64,000 nt of DNA from Gammaproteobacteria bacterium (GCA_018222985.1 JAAEZG010000009.1:55052-119051); one strand, 5' to 3'. Counted from the stretch's first letter, positions 19,070 to 27,306 are shown. Notes: generated by a model not told the origin, from the letters alone. Numbers and translations are program-made.

Positions 19070-20950
19070 TTAGGTCAAATCGAGCATTAATTTGTTCAAA
19101 CGTGCGACAAATTTAGCCGGATCTTTCAAGCTACCACGCTCAGCTAACGTGGCTTGATCAAGCAACACGTTCGCCCACTCGCTAAAGCGCGTGTCGTCGT
19201 CCATGGCCACAATGCGTTGCACCAAGGTATGCTCTGGGTTCACCTCAAAAATATACTTGGTCTCGGGCACTTTCTGACCTGCAGCTTCCATGAGCTTGGC
19301 CATTTGCGTGCTCATATCGTTTTCGTCGGTGACAATACACGCTGGAGAGTCGGTCAAACGGTGCGTTACACGCACTGATTTAACTTTGTCACCCAAGGCT
19401 TCTTCAAAACGCTTCAACGGCTTCTTGAAAGCTTTTTCTGCTTTTTCGTGCTCTTTTTTGGTCTCGGCATCGTCTAACTCGCCAAGGTCTAAGTCACCAC
19501 GCGTTACCGACTGAAACGGCTTTTCTTTATACTCAGTCAGGTGGCTCATTAACCATTCGTCAATGCGTTCAGACAGCAGCAATACTTCAATGCCTTTTTT
19601 ACGGAAGATTTCTAACGCTGGGTTATCACGAGCAGCTTCATAGCTGTCGGCAACAATGTAGTAAATCTTGTCCTGTTTTTCAGGCATGCGCTCAATGTAC
19701 GCATCTAAGCTAACCTTCGCTTCGCTGGTGTCTTCATGGGTTGAAGCGAAACGCAGCAAACCGGCGATGGTTTCTTGGTTGGCGTGGTCTTCCGCTGGGC
19801 CTTCTTTTAATACGGCACCAAAGGTATTCCAGAACTCTTGGTATTTCTCAGCATCGTCTTTCGCTAACTTGCTGAGCATGCTTAAGATTTTCTTGGTACT
19901 ACCATTACGCATTGCCCGCGTGATCTTGTTGTCTTGCAGAATTTCGCGCGACACGTTCAATGGCAAGTCCGCCGAATCCATAAGCCCGCGTACAAAGCGC
20001 AAATAGGTTGGCATTAACTGAGTTGCGTCATCCATAATAAATACGCGTTTAACGTACAACTTAATGCCATGCTGATTGTCACGATTCCATAAATCCCACG
20101 GTGCGCGTTTGGGAATATACAGCAAGCTGGTGTACTCCGAAGTACCTTCAACTTTGTTGTGACTCCAAAGCAAAGGCTCATCAAAGTCATGCGCCACGGT
20201 TTTATAGAACTCTTTGTATTCGTCGTCAGAAATTTCGGACTTTTCACGTGTCCACAACGCCTGACCAGAGTTAACTGCTTCCCAGCCGTCTTGTTTGTTG
20301 TCGTCATCACGCTTTGGCATTTGTACCGGAATACTCAAATGATCGGAGTACTTCGTAATAATGCTCTTCAAGCGCCATTCGTCTAAATATTCAGCGGCGT
20401 CTTCACGCAACTTCAGCACGATATCCGTACCGCGTTTGGCTTTTTCAATGTCTTTAAGCTCGTACTCGCCTTCACCACGCGAGAACCATTCCACCGCTTC
20501 GCTTGCGCCGGCCGCACGGGTACGCACAGTGACCGTTTCAGCCACAATGAATGCCGAGTAAAAACCCACACCAAACTGGCCAATCAAGCGGCTGTCTTTG
20601 GCTTGATCGCCCGACAATTGGCTAAAGAAATCGGCGGTGCCCGACTTGGCAATGGTACCTAAGTTGGTCATGACTTCGTCACGCGTCATACCAATGCCGT
20701 TGTCGCTAATGGTAATGGTGCCGGCGTCTTTGTCGGCACTAACGCGAACGAACAGCTCTGCGTCATCGGCCAATAAGCTGCTGTCACTTAACGCTTTAAA
20801 ACGTAGCTTGTCGGCAGCATCCGATGCATTCGATACCAGCTCGCGCAGAAAGATTTCTTTATTGGAATAAAGTGAATGAATCATCAAATGAAGCAATTGC
20901 TTCACTTCGGTTTGAAAACCATGGGTTTCTGCTTGACGGGTCTCCGCCAT
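19070..20950 (-). CDS. htpG: Chaperone HtpG (Hsp90)
   Basis: Cytoplasmic ATP-dependent chaperone of 626 residues, the E. coli size. The GHKL ATPase domain shows E-L-V-S-N-A-S-D-A near residue 38, D-N-G-I-G-M near residue 83 and [11 protein letters not shown]. Middle and C-terminal dimerisation domains follow. The ATG at 20950 has GGAG upstream. A perfect-looking sigma-32 promoter lies 61-88 bases ahead (21011-21038), so expression is expected to be heat-inducible. Gene order recR-htpG-adk is conserved with E. coli. Confidence 0.98.
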   Translation of the reverse strand: MAETRQAETHGFQTEVKQLLHLMIHSLYSNKEIFLRELVSNASDAADKLRFKALSDSSLLADDAELFVRVSADKDAGTITISDNGIGMTRDEVMTNLGTIAKSGTADFFSQLSGDQAKDSRLIGQFGVGFYSAFIVAETVTVRTRAAGASEAVEWFSRGEGEYELKDIEKAKRGTDIVLKLREDAAEYLDEWRLKSIITKYSDHLSIPVQMPKRDDDNKQDGWEAVNSGQALWTREKSEISDDEYKEFYKTVAHDFDEPLLWSHNKVEGTSEYTSLLYIPKRAPWDLWNRDNQHGIKLYVKRVFIMDDATQLMPTYLRFVRGLMDSADLPLNVSREILQDNKITRAMRNGSTKKILSMLSKLAKDDAEKYQEFWNTFGAVLKEGPAEDHANQETIAGLLRFASTHEDTSEAKVSLDAYIERMPEKQDKIYYIVADSYEAARDNPALEIFRKKGIEVLLLSERIDEWLMSHLTEYKEKPFQSVTRGDLDLGELDDAETKKEHEKAEKAFKKPLKRFEEALGDKVKSVRVTHRLTDSPACIVTDENDMSTQMAKLMEAAGQKVPETKYIFEVNPEHTLVQRIVAMDDDTRFSEWANVLLDQATLAERGSLKDPAKFVARLNKLMLDLT

Positions 20951-21010
20951 AGTGATTTCTCCTACACTATTGTGGTTATGACTCAGTAAGTGAATCTTGG
21001 TCTAGAAGAA

Positions 21011-21038
21011 AGATGGGGATGGCGCTTGGCTTTTCAAG
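21011..21038 (-). promoter_or_regulatory. Sigma-32 (RpoH) heat-shock promoter of htpG
   Basis: On the minus strand the -35 CTTGAAA (21032-21038) and -10 CCCCATCT (21011-21018) are 13 bases apart, matching the RpoH consensus. The -35 and spacer lie inside a perfect 8-bp palindrome, GGCGCTTG (21021-21028) with CAAGCGCC (21035-21042), which also sits just past the recR stop. Predicted transcription would begin about 54 bases before htpG. Confidence 0.85.
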
Positions 21039-21061
21039 CGCCTTTTATGCAATTTCTGTGA

Positions 21062-21670
21062 TTAGTTATGGTCAATAACCTTACGCCCACTAAACGCATG
21101 GCCTAAGGTAGCTTGATCAACGTATTCCAACTCGCCACCTACCGGCACGCCATGAGCAATACGCGAAGTGCGAATTTGACGGGTGCGGGCCAAATCAGCA
21201 ATAAAATGTGCTGTTGCCTCGCCTTCCACCGTTGGGTTGGTTGCCAAGATAATTTCTTCAATATTTTCTTGGCTTAGACGCTTCGCTAATACATCAAGAC
21301 CGATATCTTCAGGGCCAATTCCGTCTAACGGCGATAAATGCCCCATTAGCACAAAATAGCAGCCTTGATATTGGCCAGTTTGCTCAATAGCAAGCACGTC
21401 AGCCGGTGTTTCGACAATGCACAGCAAGCCACTTTGACGGCGCTTGTCGCTCGCACAAATGGCACAAATTTCGTCTTCAGTTAAGGTACGGCACTGGCTA
21501 CAGTGCCCTACTTTCTCAACGGCTTCTTGCAGCGCCCGAGCCAATCTTAAAGCGCCATCGCGCTGTCGCTCCAACAGCTGAAACGTCATACGTTGGGCGC
21601 TCTTTGGCCCAACCCCAGGTAACAGGCGTAGCGCTTCCACCAATTCTTGTATTGCTGGGCTAAGTCGCAT
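21062..21670 (-). CDS. recR: Recombination mediator RecR
   Basis: Works with RecF and RecO to load RecA at gaps. It has 202 residues: an N-terminal helix-hairpin-helix ([11 protein letters not shown]), a C4 zinc finger (C-x2-C at the start of the finger and C-x2-C in C-A-I-C), and a Toprim domain with the A-T-N-P-T-V-E-G motif. ATG at 21670 (AGG eight bases upstream) is preferred over an in-frame TTG two codons earlier. It lies 13 bases after ybaB, in the usual dnaX-ybaB-recR order. Confidence 0.97.
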   Translation of the reverse strand: MRLSPAIQELVEALRLLPGVGPKSAQRMTFQLLERQRDGALRLARALQEAVEKVGHCSQCRTLTEDEICAICASDKRRQSGLLCIVETPADVLAIEQTGQYQGCYFVLMGHLSPLDGIGPEDIGLDVLAKRLSQENIEEIILATNPTVEGEATAHFIADLARTRQIRTSRIAHGVPVGGELEYVDQATLGHAFSGRKVIDHN

Positions 21671-21683
21671 GGTCAACGCCTAA

Positions 21684-22016
21684 TTAAAATGGCATTTTAA
21701 AGCCTGGTGGTAAATTCATACCGCCAGTTACTTCGGCCATTTTGTCTTTGCTAGTTTGCTCTACACGGCGCACTGCATCGTTGATCGCAGCTGCAACCAA
21801 GTCTTCAATCATTTCGCTGTCGTCGTCTTCAAACAGGCTTGGGTCAATGCTGACGCGACGTACGTTGTGGTTACCCATCATGGTTACTTTCACCATGCCT
21901 GCACCGGCTTCGCCAGTCACTTCTAAATTCGCGATTTCCGCTTGCGCTTTTTGCATACGATCTTGCATCTGCTGCGCTTGCTTCATCATGTTGCCTAAAC
22001 CACCACCTTTAAACAT
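21684..22016 (-). CDS. ybaB: YbaB/EbfC-family nucleoid-associated protein
   Basis: A small DNA-binding dimer of 110 residues. The N terminus [16 protein letters not shown] is followed by a long helix and the conserved [12 protein letters not shown] block, and the C-terminal tail is G-G-M-N-L-P-P-G. It lies between dnaX and recR, as in most proteobacteria. The role is usually described as nucleoid-associated, possibly linked to recombination. The exact function is not settled. Confidence 0.96.
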   Translation of the reverse strand: MFKGGGLGNMMKQAQQMQDRMQKAQAEIANLEVTGEAGAGMVKVTMMGNHNVRRVSIDPSLFEDDDSEMIEDLVAAAINDAVRRVEQTSKDKMAEVTGGMNLPPGFKMPF

Positions 22017-22045
22017 AACAACCTCTATTCTTCAAATTTGGAAAA

Positions 22046-24037
22046 TTAATCGGGTTTCACTGAGTCTGCTGTTAGCGTTGCACCAAACTCACTTGCTAAT
22101 TGCTGTGCTAACGGGTCGTCCGCTAGCGTTTGTTTTGCCGCTTCTAAGCGAAAAGCATTAATTTGTTGCTGAATTTCAACCGGAGTTGCGGCCTCTGCAT
22201 CGCCAACTAAAATATCATGCAGCTGAATATCAAACTGCTCAACCATCGCTTCTTTAATGGTGACGACTGCGCCGTCATTCAACAGGTACGCCCAATTTCT
22301 TCGCACCAACAACACGTTTTTATCACCATGCTGCGTAAATACGCTATTGCGCGCTAACTGTCGGGTTAAACCATGCAAATCGAGCTCATCAATCATGGCT
22401 GCCCATTGGTCTACTTCTGCAGCACGCTTTGTTGTTGCTGATATTTCTACTTGCGGCTGGTGGCCCGAAGCAGTTTGCTGCTCGGCTGCCTGGGCTTGTT
22501 CTGGCGCTGCGGGGGCTTGCTCCTGCGCTGAGGGCTCTTTGTCGGCCGCTGATGGCTCTTTGTCGGCCGCTGATGGCTCTTTGTCGGCCGCTGATGGCTC
22601 TTGCTCCGCGGGAGCCGCTACTTCAGGATTTTTTTTTTGCGCTAACGCTTGGCGCGTTGCTAGCAGTGCCTGCAAGTCATTTGCCGGTGCTGCCTGCGGC
22701 TCTGGCCCTGCCTCGGGCTCTGGCTCTGCCTCTGCCTCGGGCTCTGATTCTGGCGCTGGCTCTGATTCTGGCGCTGGCTCTTGTTCTGGCGCTGGCTCAA
22801 AGCGAGCTTCAGGCTCTGGTTCTGCTGAAGCCTGTTCTTGCTGCTGCGCCTGAATCTGTTCACTGGTTGTTTGCGTTAGCTTCGAAGGCGGTGGCGCCGC
22901 TGCAATCGTTTTTGTCTGAGTGACGGTTTCGGCACTCGTTTCAACGACTTCTAAATATTCTGGGCGAAATGCCATTAGCCGCAACAATGTCATCTCAACA
23001 CCGCTGCGCACATCGCTGGCATAATTTAAGTCACGACGCCCCTGTACCAAAATGTCGTAAAACACATGCAGTAACTCAGCCGGCAGTTGTTGAGCTAAAT
23101 GTTGGGCACTTGGCTCTAGCCCAGTAGCTTGCGCTGTACTTGGCACGGCCTGAAATAACGCCAACTGATGGACTAAATTTTGTAACTCAGCAATTAAACC
23201 GCTTAAATCGGGTACTTGGCTAGCCACCGTATCAAGGGTTTGCAACATGGCTTCGGAGTCACCAGCAAGAACTTGCTGCAGCAGGTTCACTAATTGAAAA
23301 CTTGGCACACTACCCAGCATTTGCTGAACGCCCGCCATAGTGACCGCATGATCGCCTTGTGCAATAGCCTGGTCGGTCAAACTAAGCGCATCGCGCAAAC
23401 TGCCTTGGGCCGCTTTAGCAAGCGCCTGTATGGCGGGTTCTTCAAACGTGATATTTTCCGCCGCTAACACCTGTTGCAAATGACTGCTAATTTCATCGCG
23501 CGATAAGGCTTTTAAATTAAACTGCAAACAGCGTGACAACACCGTGATCGGTAGTTTTTGTGGATCGGTGGTTGCTAGCAGAAATTTGACATGCTCAGGC
23601 GGCTCTTCCAGCGTTTTCAGTAACGCGTTAAAGCTGTGGCGCGACAACATGTGCACTTCGTCTATCAGATAGACCTTGTAACGCCCTTGTGTTGGCGCAT
23701 ATTGCACGTTATCAAGTAGTTCACGGGTATCTTCAACTTTGGTGCGTGACGCTGCATCTATTTCTAACAGATCAACAAAACGCCCTTGATCAATCGCCAC
23801 ACAAGCGGCGCATTCACCACACGGCTGTGCAGTAACGCCTTTCTCGCAATTGAGACTTTTGGCAAGAATACGGGCAATAGTGGTTTTACCCACACCGCGA
23901 GTACCTGTTAACAACCAAGCATGGTGCAAACGACCGGTTTGCAGCGCATTAAATAACGGCCGCAAAACGTGTTGTTGGCCAACCACTTCACCAAAATTTC
24001 GTGGCCGCCATTTACGTGCAAGTACTTGATAGCTCAT
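22046..24037 (-). CDS. dnaX: DNA polymerase III tau (and probably gamma) subunit DnaX
   Basis: Clamp-loader ATPase and replisome organiser. The 663-residue full-length product is tau. Residues 1 to about 370 have the AAA+ clamp-loader domains: Walker A G-T-R-G-V-G-K-T-T near residue 46, a four-Cys zinc module, D-E-V-H and the S-R-C sensor-side motif. A long Pro/Glu-rich linker follows, with imperfect P-E-S-E and P-A-P-E repeats (22660-22815) and three exact 21-bp tandem repeats encoding S-A-A-D-K-E-P (22533-22595). The tau C-terminal domain follows. A run of ten A on the coding strand (22629-22638) can shift the frame to immediate stops and would make a gamma-like product. ATG at 24037 fits the family start M-S-Y-Q-V-L-A-R-K-W-R-P. 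Confidence 0.97.
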   Translation of the reverse strand: MSYQVLARKWRPRNFGEVVGQQHVLRPLFNALQTGRLHHAWLLTGTRGVGKTTIARILAKSLNCEKGVTAQPCGECAACVAIDQGRFVDLLEIDAASRTKVEDTRELLDNVQYAPTQGRYKVYLIDEVHMLSRHSFNALLKTLEEPPEHVKFLLATTDPQKLPITVLSRCLQFNLKALSRDEISSHLQQVLAAENITFEEPAIQALAKAAQGSLRDALSLTDQAIAQGDHAVTMAGVQQMLGSVPSFQLVNLLQQVLAGDSEAMLQTLDTVASQVPDLSGLIAELQNLVHQLALFQAVPSTAQATGLEPSAQHLAQQLPAELLHVFYDILVQGRRDLNYASDVRSGVEMTLLRLMAFRPEYLEVVETSAETVTQTKTIAAAPPPSKLTQTTSEQIQAQQQEQASAEPEPEARFEPAPEQEPAPESEPAPESEPEAEAEPEPEAGPEPQAAPANDLQALLATRQALAQKKNPEVAAPAEQEPSAADKEPSAADKEPSAADKEPSAQEQAPAAPEQAQAAEQQTASGHQPQVEISATTKRAAEVDQWAAMIDELDLHGLTRQLARNSVFTQHGDKNVLLVRRNWAYLLNDGAVVTIKEAMVEQFDIQLHDILVGDAEAATPVEIQQQINAFRLEAAKQTLADDPLAQQLASEFGATLTADSVKPD
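22533..22595 (-). repeat. Three tandem 21-bp repeats in the dnaX linker
   Basis: Three identical 21-base units run from 22533, each coding seven residues (S-A-A-D-K-E-P), followed by a partial fourth. They lie in the disordered linker of tau just downstream of the slippage site, so copy number could vary between strains without breaking the frame. Confidence 0.9.
22603..22638 (-). promoter_or_regulatory. dnaX slippage/frameshift site (A10 run plus hairpin)
   Basis: The coding strand has ten consecutive A (22629-22638) at codons 467-470. A -1 shift after Lys469 reads Lys, Ser and TGA, ending at 471 residues. A +1 shift reads Ile, Leu, Lys and TAG. Thirteen bases after the run, GCTCC (minus strand, 22611-22615 side) pairs with GGAGC (22603-22607 side) around a three-base loop. 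E. coli makes gamma by ribosomal -1 shift at A6 and Thermus by transcriptional slippage at A9. Either route is possible here. Confidence 0.7.
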
Positions 24038-24085
24038 TGCCAATATCTTCTTTATCGCTCTGTTTTATTAAGCTGTTAACTTACC

Positions 24086-24604
24086 TTAAAACGAGCACAG
24101 CGTATAGTATGGAATGTTCGCCTGTTGCAGACGCTGTGCACCTGGCAACTCGTTTAATTGAATAACAAACGCACATTCAGCAATAGTGACATTAAGTTTA
24201 TTCAACATTTCAACTGCTGCTAAAACGGTTCCACCTGTTGCTAACAAATCGTCCATAATTAACACGTTATCATCTGCTGTGAGGTCTTCTGCGTGTAATT
24301 CTAATTGGTCTTCACCATATTCCAGCGCGTAACTTTGCGACACTGTTTTACGCGGCAACTTGCCTGGCTTACGTAAAGGTACGAAACCAACGCCCATGGC
24401 ATACGCCAAAGCCGTTGCGAATATAAAACCACGCGCCTCAATGCCCACTATTTTGGTAATGCCTTGATCTTTGTAGCGGTTCAAAAAGGTGTTGATTGTT
24501 TCACGAAATGCATCGCCATTGGCTAATAGCGGCGTAATATCGCGAAAAACAATGCCCGGCTTTGGGTAGTCGGGTATTGCATGAATAAACTGTTTAATCT
24601 GCAT
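24086..24604 (-). CDS. apt: Adenine phosphoribosyltransferase
   Basis: Salvages adenine to AMP with PRPP. It has 172 residues from ATG at 24604. Family motifs are F-R-D-I-T-P-L near residue 21, G-I-E-A-R-G-F-I-F, and the PRPP loop M-D-D-L-L-A-T-G-G-T. An in-frame TTG four codons upstream overlaps the stop of the receiver gene and is less likely. apt precedes dnaX as in E. coli, with 48 bases between them. The receiver gene upstream ends eight bases before it, so they are probably cotranscribed. Confidence 0.97.
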   Translation of the reverse strand: MQIKQFIHAIPDYPKPGIVFRDITPLLANGDAFRETINTFLNRYKDQGITKIVGIEARGFIFATALAYAMGVGFVPLRKPGKLPRKTVSQSYALEYGEDQLELHAEDLTADDNVLIMDDLLATGGTVLAAVEMLNKLNVTIAECAFVIQLNELPGAQRLQQANIPYYTLCSF

Positions 24605-24612
24605 GTTTTTTC

Positions 24613-25008
24613 TCAAGCAGTGGATTGTTGCGGGTGCCCTGTTGCCGCTGCAAGATCATGAAGTAACCCTAACAATCGTGCTGCATCAACTGGCTTGGCC
24701 AAACACAAGTTTGCCCCTGCTTTATCGGCAAGCGGCTGCACTTGGCTCGCATCTTGAGTGGTCATCAACATGATTGGGGTTTGCGCATAGGCGTCAAGCT
24801 GACGCAAGCTTTTAATCAACGCAATGCCATCCATTAATGGCATTTTGTGATCAATTAACACCACATCATAATGATAGTTTTTACTACAGTTTAAGCCGTC
24901 TAAGCCGTCATTGGCACAGCTAACCGTGTACGGGCTTTGCTCGATAATTTTTATCAATTGCTCCCGTGTCGCTGGCTTATCCTCAACCAACAATAATCTA
25001 AGTGACAT
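24613..25008 (-). CDS. CheY-like single-domain response regulator
   Basis: A 131-residue receiver with no output domain. The acidic residues E-D are at 9-10, the phosphoacceptor is Asp53 in L-I-D-H-K-M-P, the Thr is in L-M-T-T, and the Lys is in L-A-K-P-V-D. It would act by protein-protein contact after phosphorylation by a histidine kinase, which is not in the window. It lies between the small membrane protein gene and apt on the same strand. Whether it belongs functionally with the RiPP operon upstream is unknown. Confidence 0.88.
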   Translation of the reverse strand: MSLRLLLVEDKPATREQLIKIIEQSPYTVSCANDGLDGLNCSKNYHYDVVLIDHKMPLMDGIALIKSLRQLDAYAQTPIMLMTTQDASQVQPLADKAGANLCLAKPVDAARLLGLLHDLAAATGHPQQSTA

Positions 25009-25031
25009 AGAATGCCCTTTAACCGTTCAGC

Positions 25032-25157
25032 TTACGCTGCAAAAAATTTATACCAAGCCAAAACAGCTGGTAATGCTGGAACTGCAACAAAGGTAATTAC
25101 CGCAAGCCAGCCCATTTTTACGCCCGATTCATCACGGAAGTTTTGATCATGTGCCAT
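25032..25157 (-). CDS. Small single-pass membrane protein, 41 residues
   Basis: An unrecognised short gene. The ATG at 25157 has GAGGA eight bases upstream. The product starts with a charged N terminus (M-A-H-D-Q-N-F-R-D-E), followed by a hydrophobic segment of about 20 residues (17-36, containing two prolines) and a short tail Y-K-F-F-A-A. It lies 44 bases after the HvfC-type gene and 23 bases before the receiver gene on the same strand, so it is probably expressed with them. The strong ribosome site and the amphipathic-then-hydrophobic pattern support a real gene. The function is unknown. Confidence 0.7.
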   Translation of the reverse strand: MAHDQNFRDESGVKMGWLAVITFVAVPALPAVLAWYKFFAA

Positions 25158-25201
25158 AAAATACATCCTCACTGACTAAAATTAGCGGTGCGGATCATAC
25201 T

Positions 25202-25981
25202 TTAATTGGCGAATGGGAACAACATAGCCCTTTGGTATAGATCGGGAATGGTTGTGAATAGCCCTTGCTCAAGTTGCTGCGCGCTATACTGCGGTAACTG
25301 CTCGCTTAACGCGGTGGCCATATCTGCAATGGACATTCCTGGTTGCCTTTGTAGCAAATCAATCAGCAGCATGGTAACTGGGTTAAGTTGCATAAATTTG
25401 ACGGCGCTAGAAAATTGTTGGTTTGTGTCAATCTCGTCAACGCGATAAACCGCGATAAATAGCGGCTGCGGTAATTCTGTAGTTGGGTGGTTATCGGCGC
25501 TAATGGCATGAACGGGGTAATTGAAATCTCGCCACTGCAATGACGGATTAACCTGCCAAAATGACTGCTCTGGCTTAGCTGTTTCCGCAGGCACGCACAA
25601 CGACTCTGAATGATAAGCTTCCAGCTCCATGCGCTCATAACAGGCCAGTTGATACATAAAATTGGGATACGCCTGGCGAATCTCAGCGTTGGCAGTGTAC
25701 TGCTCTAAAAAACAGACAAATTCATAACCGATATTCGCAAAAAGCGGCGACTCGGCTTGGTGCTGCGCAATAAAGCTCTGCATTAAAGTTTGCCATTGCG
25801 ACGCTGTTAAAACTTTAGCCAACACCGGAAAACCGCGTTCAATAAAGCTTTCGATGTTATTTCTAACTAACCGATTATAAACCTTCAAACGGGTGCTGTC
25901 GGCGTTTGCTGGCGGCTGTTCTGTCTGCGGGTTACGTAGCCACTTCGCCCACTGCTGTTGAATCTGCTTAAATTCGTCCAC
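25202..25981 (-). CDS. HvfC-type RiPP maturation protein (DUF2063)
   Basis: A 259-residue protein of the DUF2063 family, the usual partner of MNIO (DUF692) enzymes. The N-terminal region has the family pattern with R-L-x-V-Y-x-R-L-V-R-N-N-I-x-S and F-P-V-L. It is expected to recruit the precursor peptide to the MNIO enzyme for modification. It lies 43 bases after the HvfB-type gene. There is no signal peptide, so it acts in the cytoplasm. The functional role comes from related HvfABC and bufferin operons and is not visible in the residues alone. Confidence 0.88.
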   Translation of the reverse strand: MDEFKQIQQQWAKWLRNPQTEQPPANADSTRLKVYNRLVRNNIESFIERGFPVLAKVLTASQWQTLMQSFIAQHQAESPLFANIGYEFVCFLEQYTANAEIRQAYPNFMYQLACYERMELEAYHSESLCVPAETAKPEQSFWQVNPSLQWRDFNYPVHAISADNHPTTELPQPLFIAVYRVDEIDTNQQFSSAVKFMQLNPVTMLLIDLLQRQPGMSIADMATALSEQLPQYSAQQLEQGLFTTIPDLYQRAMLFPFAN

Positions 25982-26024
25982 AAGGTCTCTCTTTGGCAGC
26001 TCTTAGGTAGCACCTAGGTAACAC

Positions 26025-26831
26025 TTAGGCAAGCTCGTGACTTACCGCTTTGACTTTTTCAACGTCCTGCAACAATGTATTGAGCGGCGGTATGTTGAAA
26101 TCGCGTTCTAATAGCACTGGAAAATCGCCGTGTTGCTGATACGCAAAGGCTAGCAGCTCATATACTTCCGAACGAACGTCGGCGCCATGAGTATCAATCA
26201 GCAAATCATGGGCTTCTTCGTAGTGCCCGGCAATATGCCCATAGGTAATTCGCTCTGACGGCAACGCAGCGATAAATTCATAAGGGTTGTACTTATGATT
26301 AACGCTATTCACATACACGTTATTCACATCGAGTAAAAGCTCACAATCGGCTTGCTCAAGCACGCGGCGAATAAATGCTAACTCAGACATTTCTGTGGCC
26401 GCTGGGGTGTAATACGACACGTTTTCTAACACCACTGGGCGCTCTAGAATATCTTGCACACGCCTAACCCGAGCAGCAACATAATCAGCCGCTTGTTCGG
26501 TAAATGGAATGGGTAACAAATCATACAAATGGCCGCTCGCCGAGCAATAGCTTAAGTGCTCGCTGTAGCGACTAATATTGAAACGGTCGAGAAACTTTTT
26601 AATGTCGCGAACAAAGTGTTCGTCTAACGGGTCAGGGCTACCAATAGATAGCGATAGGCCGTGGCAACTGACCGAATAGCGCTCGCGTATTTTATCTAGC
26701 TGATATTCGGCTTCGTAACCACGGGCCATCCAATTTTCAGGGGCAATTTCCCAAAAATCGACGGCAGGAGTTGTCGTCAAGACTTCAGTCAAAAACTCCC
26801 GCCGTAATCCAAGGCCTACGCTGCGCCGCAT
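26025..26831 (-). CDS. HvfB-type MNIO RiPP peptide maturase (DUF692)
   Basis: A multinuclear non-heme iron oxidase of 268 residues with the TIM-barrel signature of DUF692: G-L-G-L-R near the start, F-W-E-I-A-P-E-N-W, S-C-H-G-L-S-L-S-I-G, S-E-H-L-S-Y, L-E-N-V-S-Y, L-L-D-V-N-N-V-Y-V-N and H-I-A-G-H. Family members convert Cys residues in precursor peptides into oxazolone/thioamide or related groups. The ATG at 26831 overlaps the last codons of the precursor gene by 16 bases, so production is translationally coupled to the substrate. The metal ligands (His, Glu, Asp) appear intact. Confidence 0.93.
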   Translation of the reverse strand: MRRSVGLGLRREFLTEVLTTTPAVDFWEIAPENWMARGYEAEYQLDKIRERYSVSCHGLSLSIGSPDPLDEHFVRDIKKFLDRFNISRYSEHLSYCSASGHLYDLLPIPFTEQAADYVAARVRRVQDILERPVVLENVSYYTPAATEMSELAFIRRVLEQADCELLLDVNNVYVNSVNHKYNPYEFIAALPSERITYGHIAGHYEEAHDLLIDTHGADVRSEVYELLAFAYQQHGDFPVLLERDFNIPPLNTLLQDVEKVKAVSHELA

Positions 26832-27169
26832 TTACCCTCGCCGCATTTGCCTTCACCACACTTGCCTTCGCCTTGCTTGTCTTTCATTTTCTCTTTAGCT
26901 TTGGCTTTTTCTTTATCTTCACCACACTTGCCCTCGCCGCATTTACCTTCGCCGCATTTGCCTTCTTCATGCTTAGACTTTTCGTGTGTCTTTTCACCTT
27001 TGTTGCCACCACAGCGCATTTCTTGCTGTTGCTGCTGTTGTTGCTCTTGCTGCTGATACCCACCAGGTAGTTCAGTGTAACCAAACGGGTTAGCTGCAAC
27101 AGATGCACCGGCCGTGCTTACCAAAAACGCACCCACTGCAACAGATACTGATTTTTTCATTGATTTCAT
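26816..27169 (-). CDS. HvfA-type metallophore RiPP precursor with six EGKCG repeats
   Basis: A 117-residue precursor peptide. Residues 1-25 form a signal peptide (M-K-S-M-K-K, hydrophobic core, A-S-V-A cleavage). A Gln-rich stretch with ten Gln follows (39-49), then R-C-G-G with Cys53. Two core blocks hold three E-G-K-C-G units each (69-83 and 101-115), separated by a 17-residue Lys/Asp/Glu-rich linker. This gives seven Cys in all. HvfA relatives carry the same EGKCG repeats, whose Cys become oxazolone/thioamide pairs that bind copper. GAGGA lies upstream of the ATG at 27169. The DNA repeats are 15-base units with synonymous changes, so the array is not a recent exact duplication. Confidence 0.9.
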   Translation of the reverse strand: MKSMKKSVSVAVGAFLVSTAGASVAANPFGYTELPGGYQQQEQQQQQQQEMRCGGNKGEKTHEKSKHEEGKCGEGKCGEGKCGEDKEKAKAKEKMKDKQGEGKCGEGKCGEGKCGAA

Positions 27170-27198
27170 GATGTATTCCTCTTGTTATTCCAACTAAA

Positions 27199-27207
27199 AT
27201 CATAGCA
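27199..27207 (-). promoter_or_regulatory. Possible extended -10 promoter of the RiPP operon
   Basis: On the minus strand TGCTATGAT matches an extended -10 (TGn then TATGAT), about 30 bases before the precursor ATG. No good -35 is seen at 17 bases. This is a weak call. Confidence 0.4.
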
Positions 27208-27252
27208 CGTATAATTAACCTACGCCCAATATCCAATAATAGATTATAAATA

Positions 27253-27281
27253 CAAAAAACCCCGCCTAAAGGCAGGGTTTT
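27253..27281 (-). terminator. Terminator of the TonB-system operon
   Basis: On the minus strand AAACCCTGCC and GGCGGGGTTT pair with one mismatch around a four-base loop, followed by a T tract, 25 bases past the TPR gene stop. Confidence 0.85.
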
Positions 27282-27306
27282 ACATATTATTTAGCGTTGC
27301 TATATC

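Noticed and set aside
22533..22595. Tandem repeats as a CRISPR array
   Set aside because: The 21-base units are directly adjacent with no spacers and keep a coding frame.
22257..22923. Long plus-strand frames within dnaX with Ser/Gly/Ala or Leu/Ala repeats
   Set aside because: They are antisense shadows of the Pro/Glu-rich linker. No ribosome site and no protein-like composition.
26771..27070. Leucine/phenylalanine-rich plus-strand frames opposite the HvfA-type gene
   Set aside because: They arise from the antisense of the repeated EGKCG and Gln codons. The minus-strand frame has signal peptide, ribosome site and operon context.
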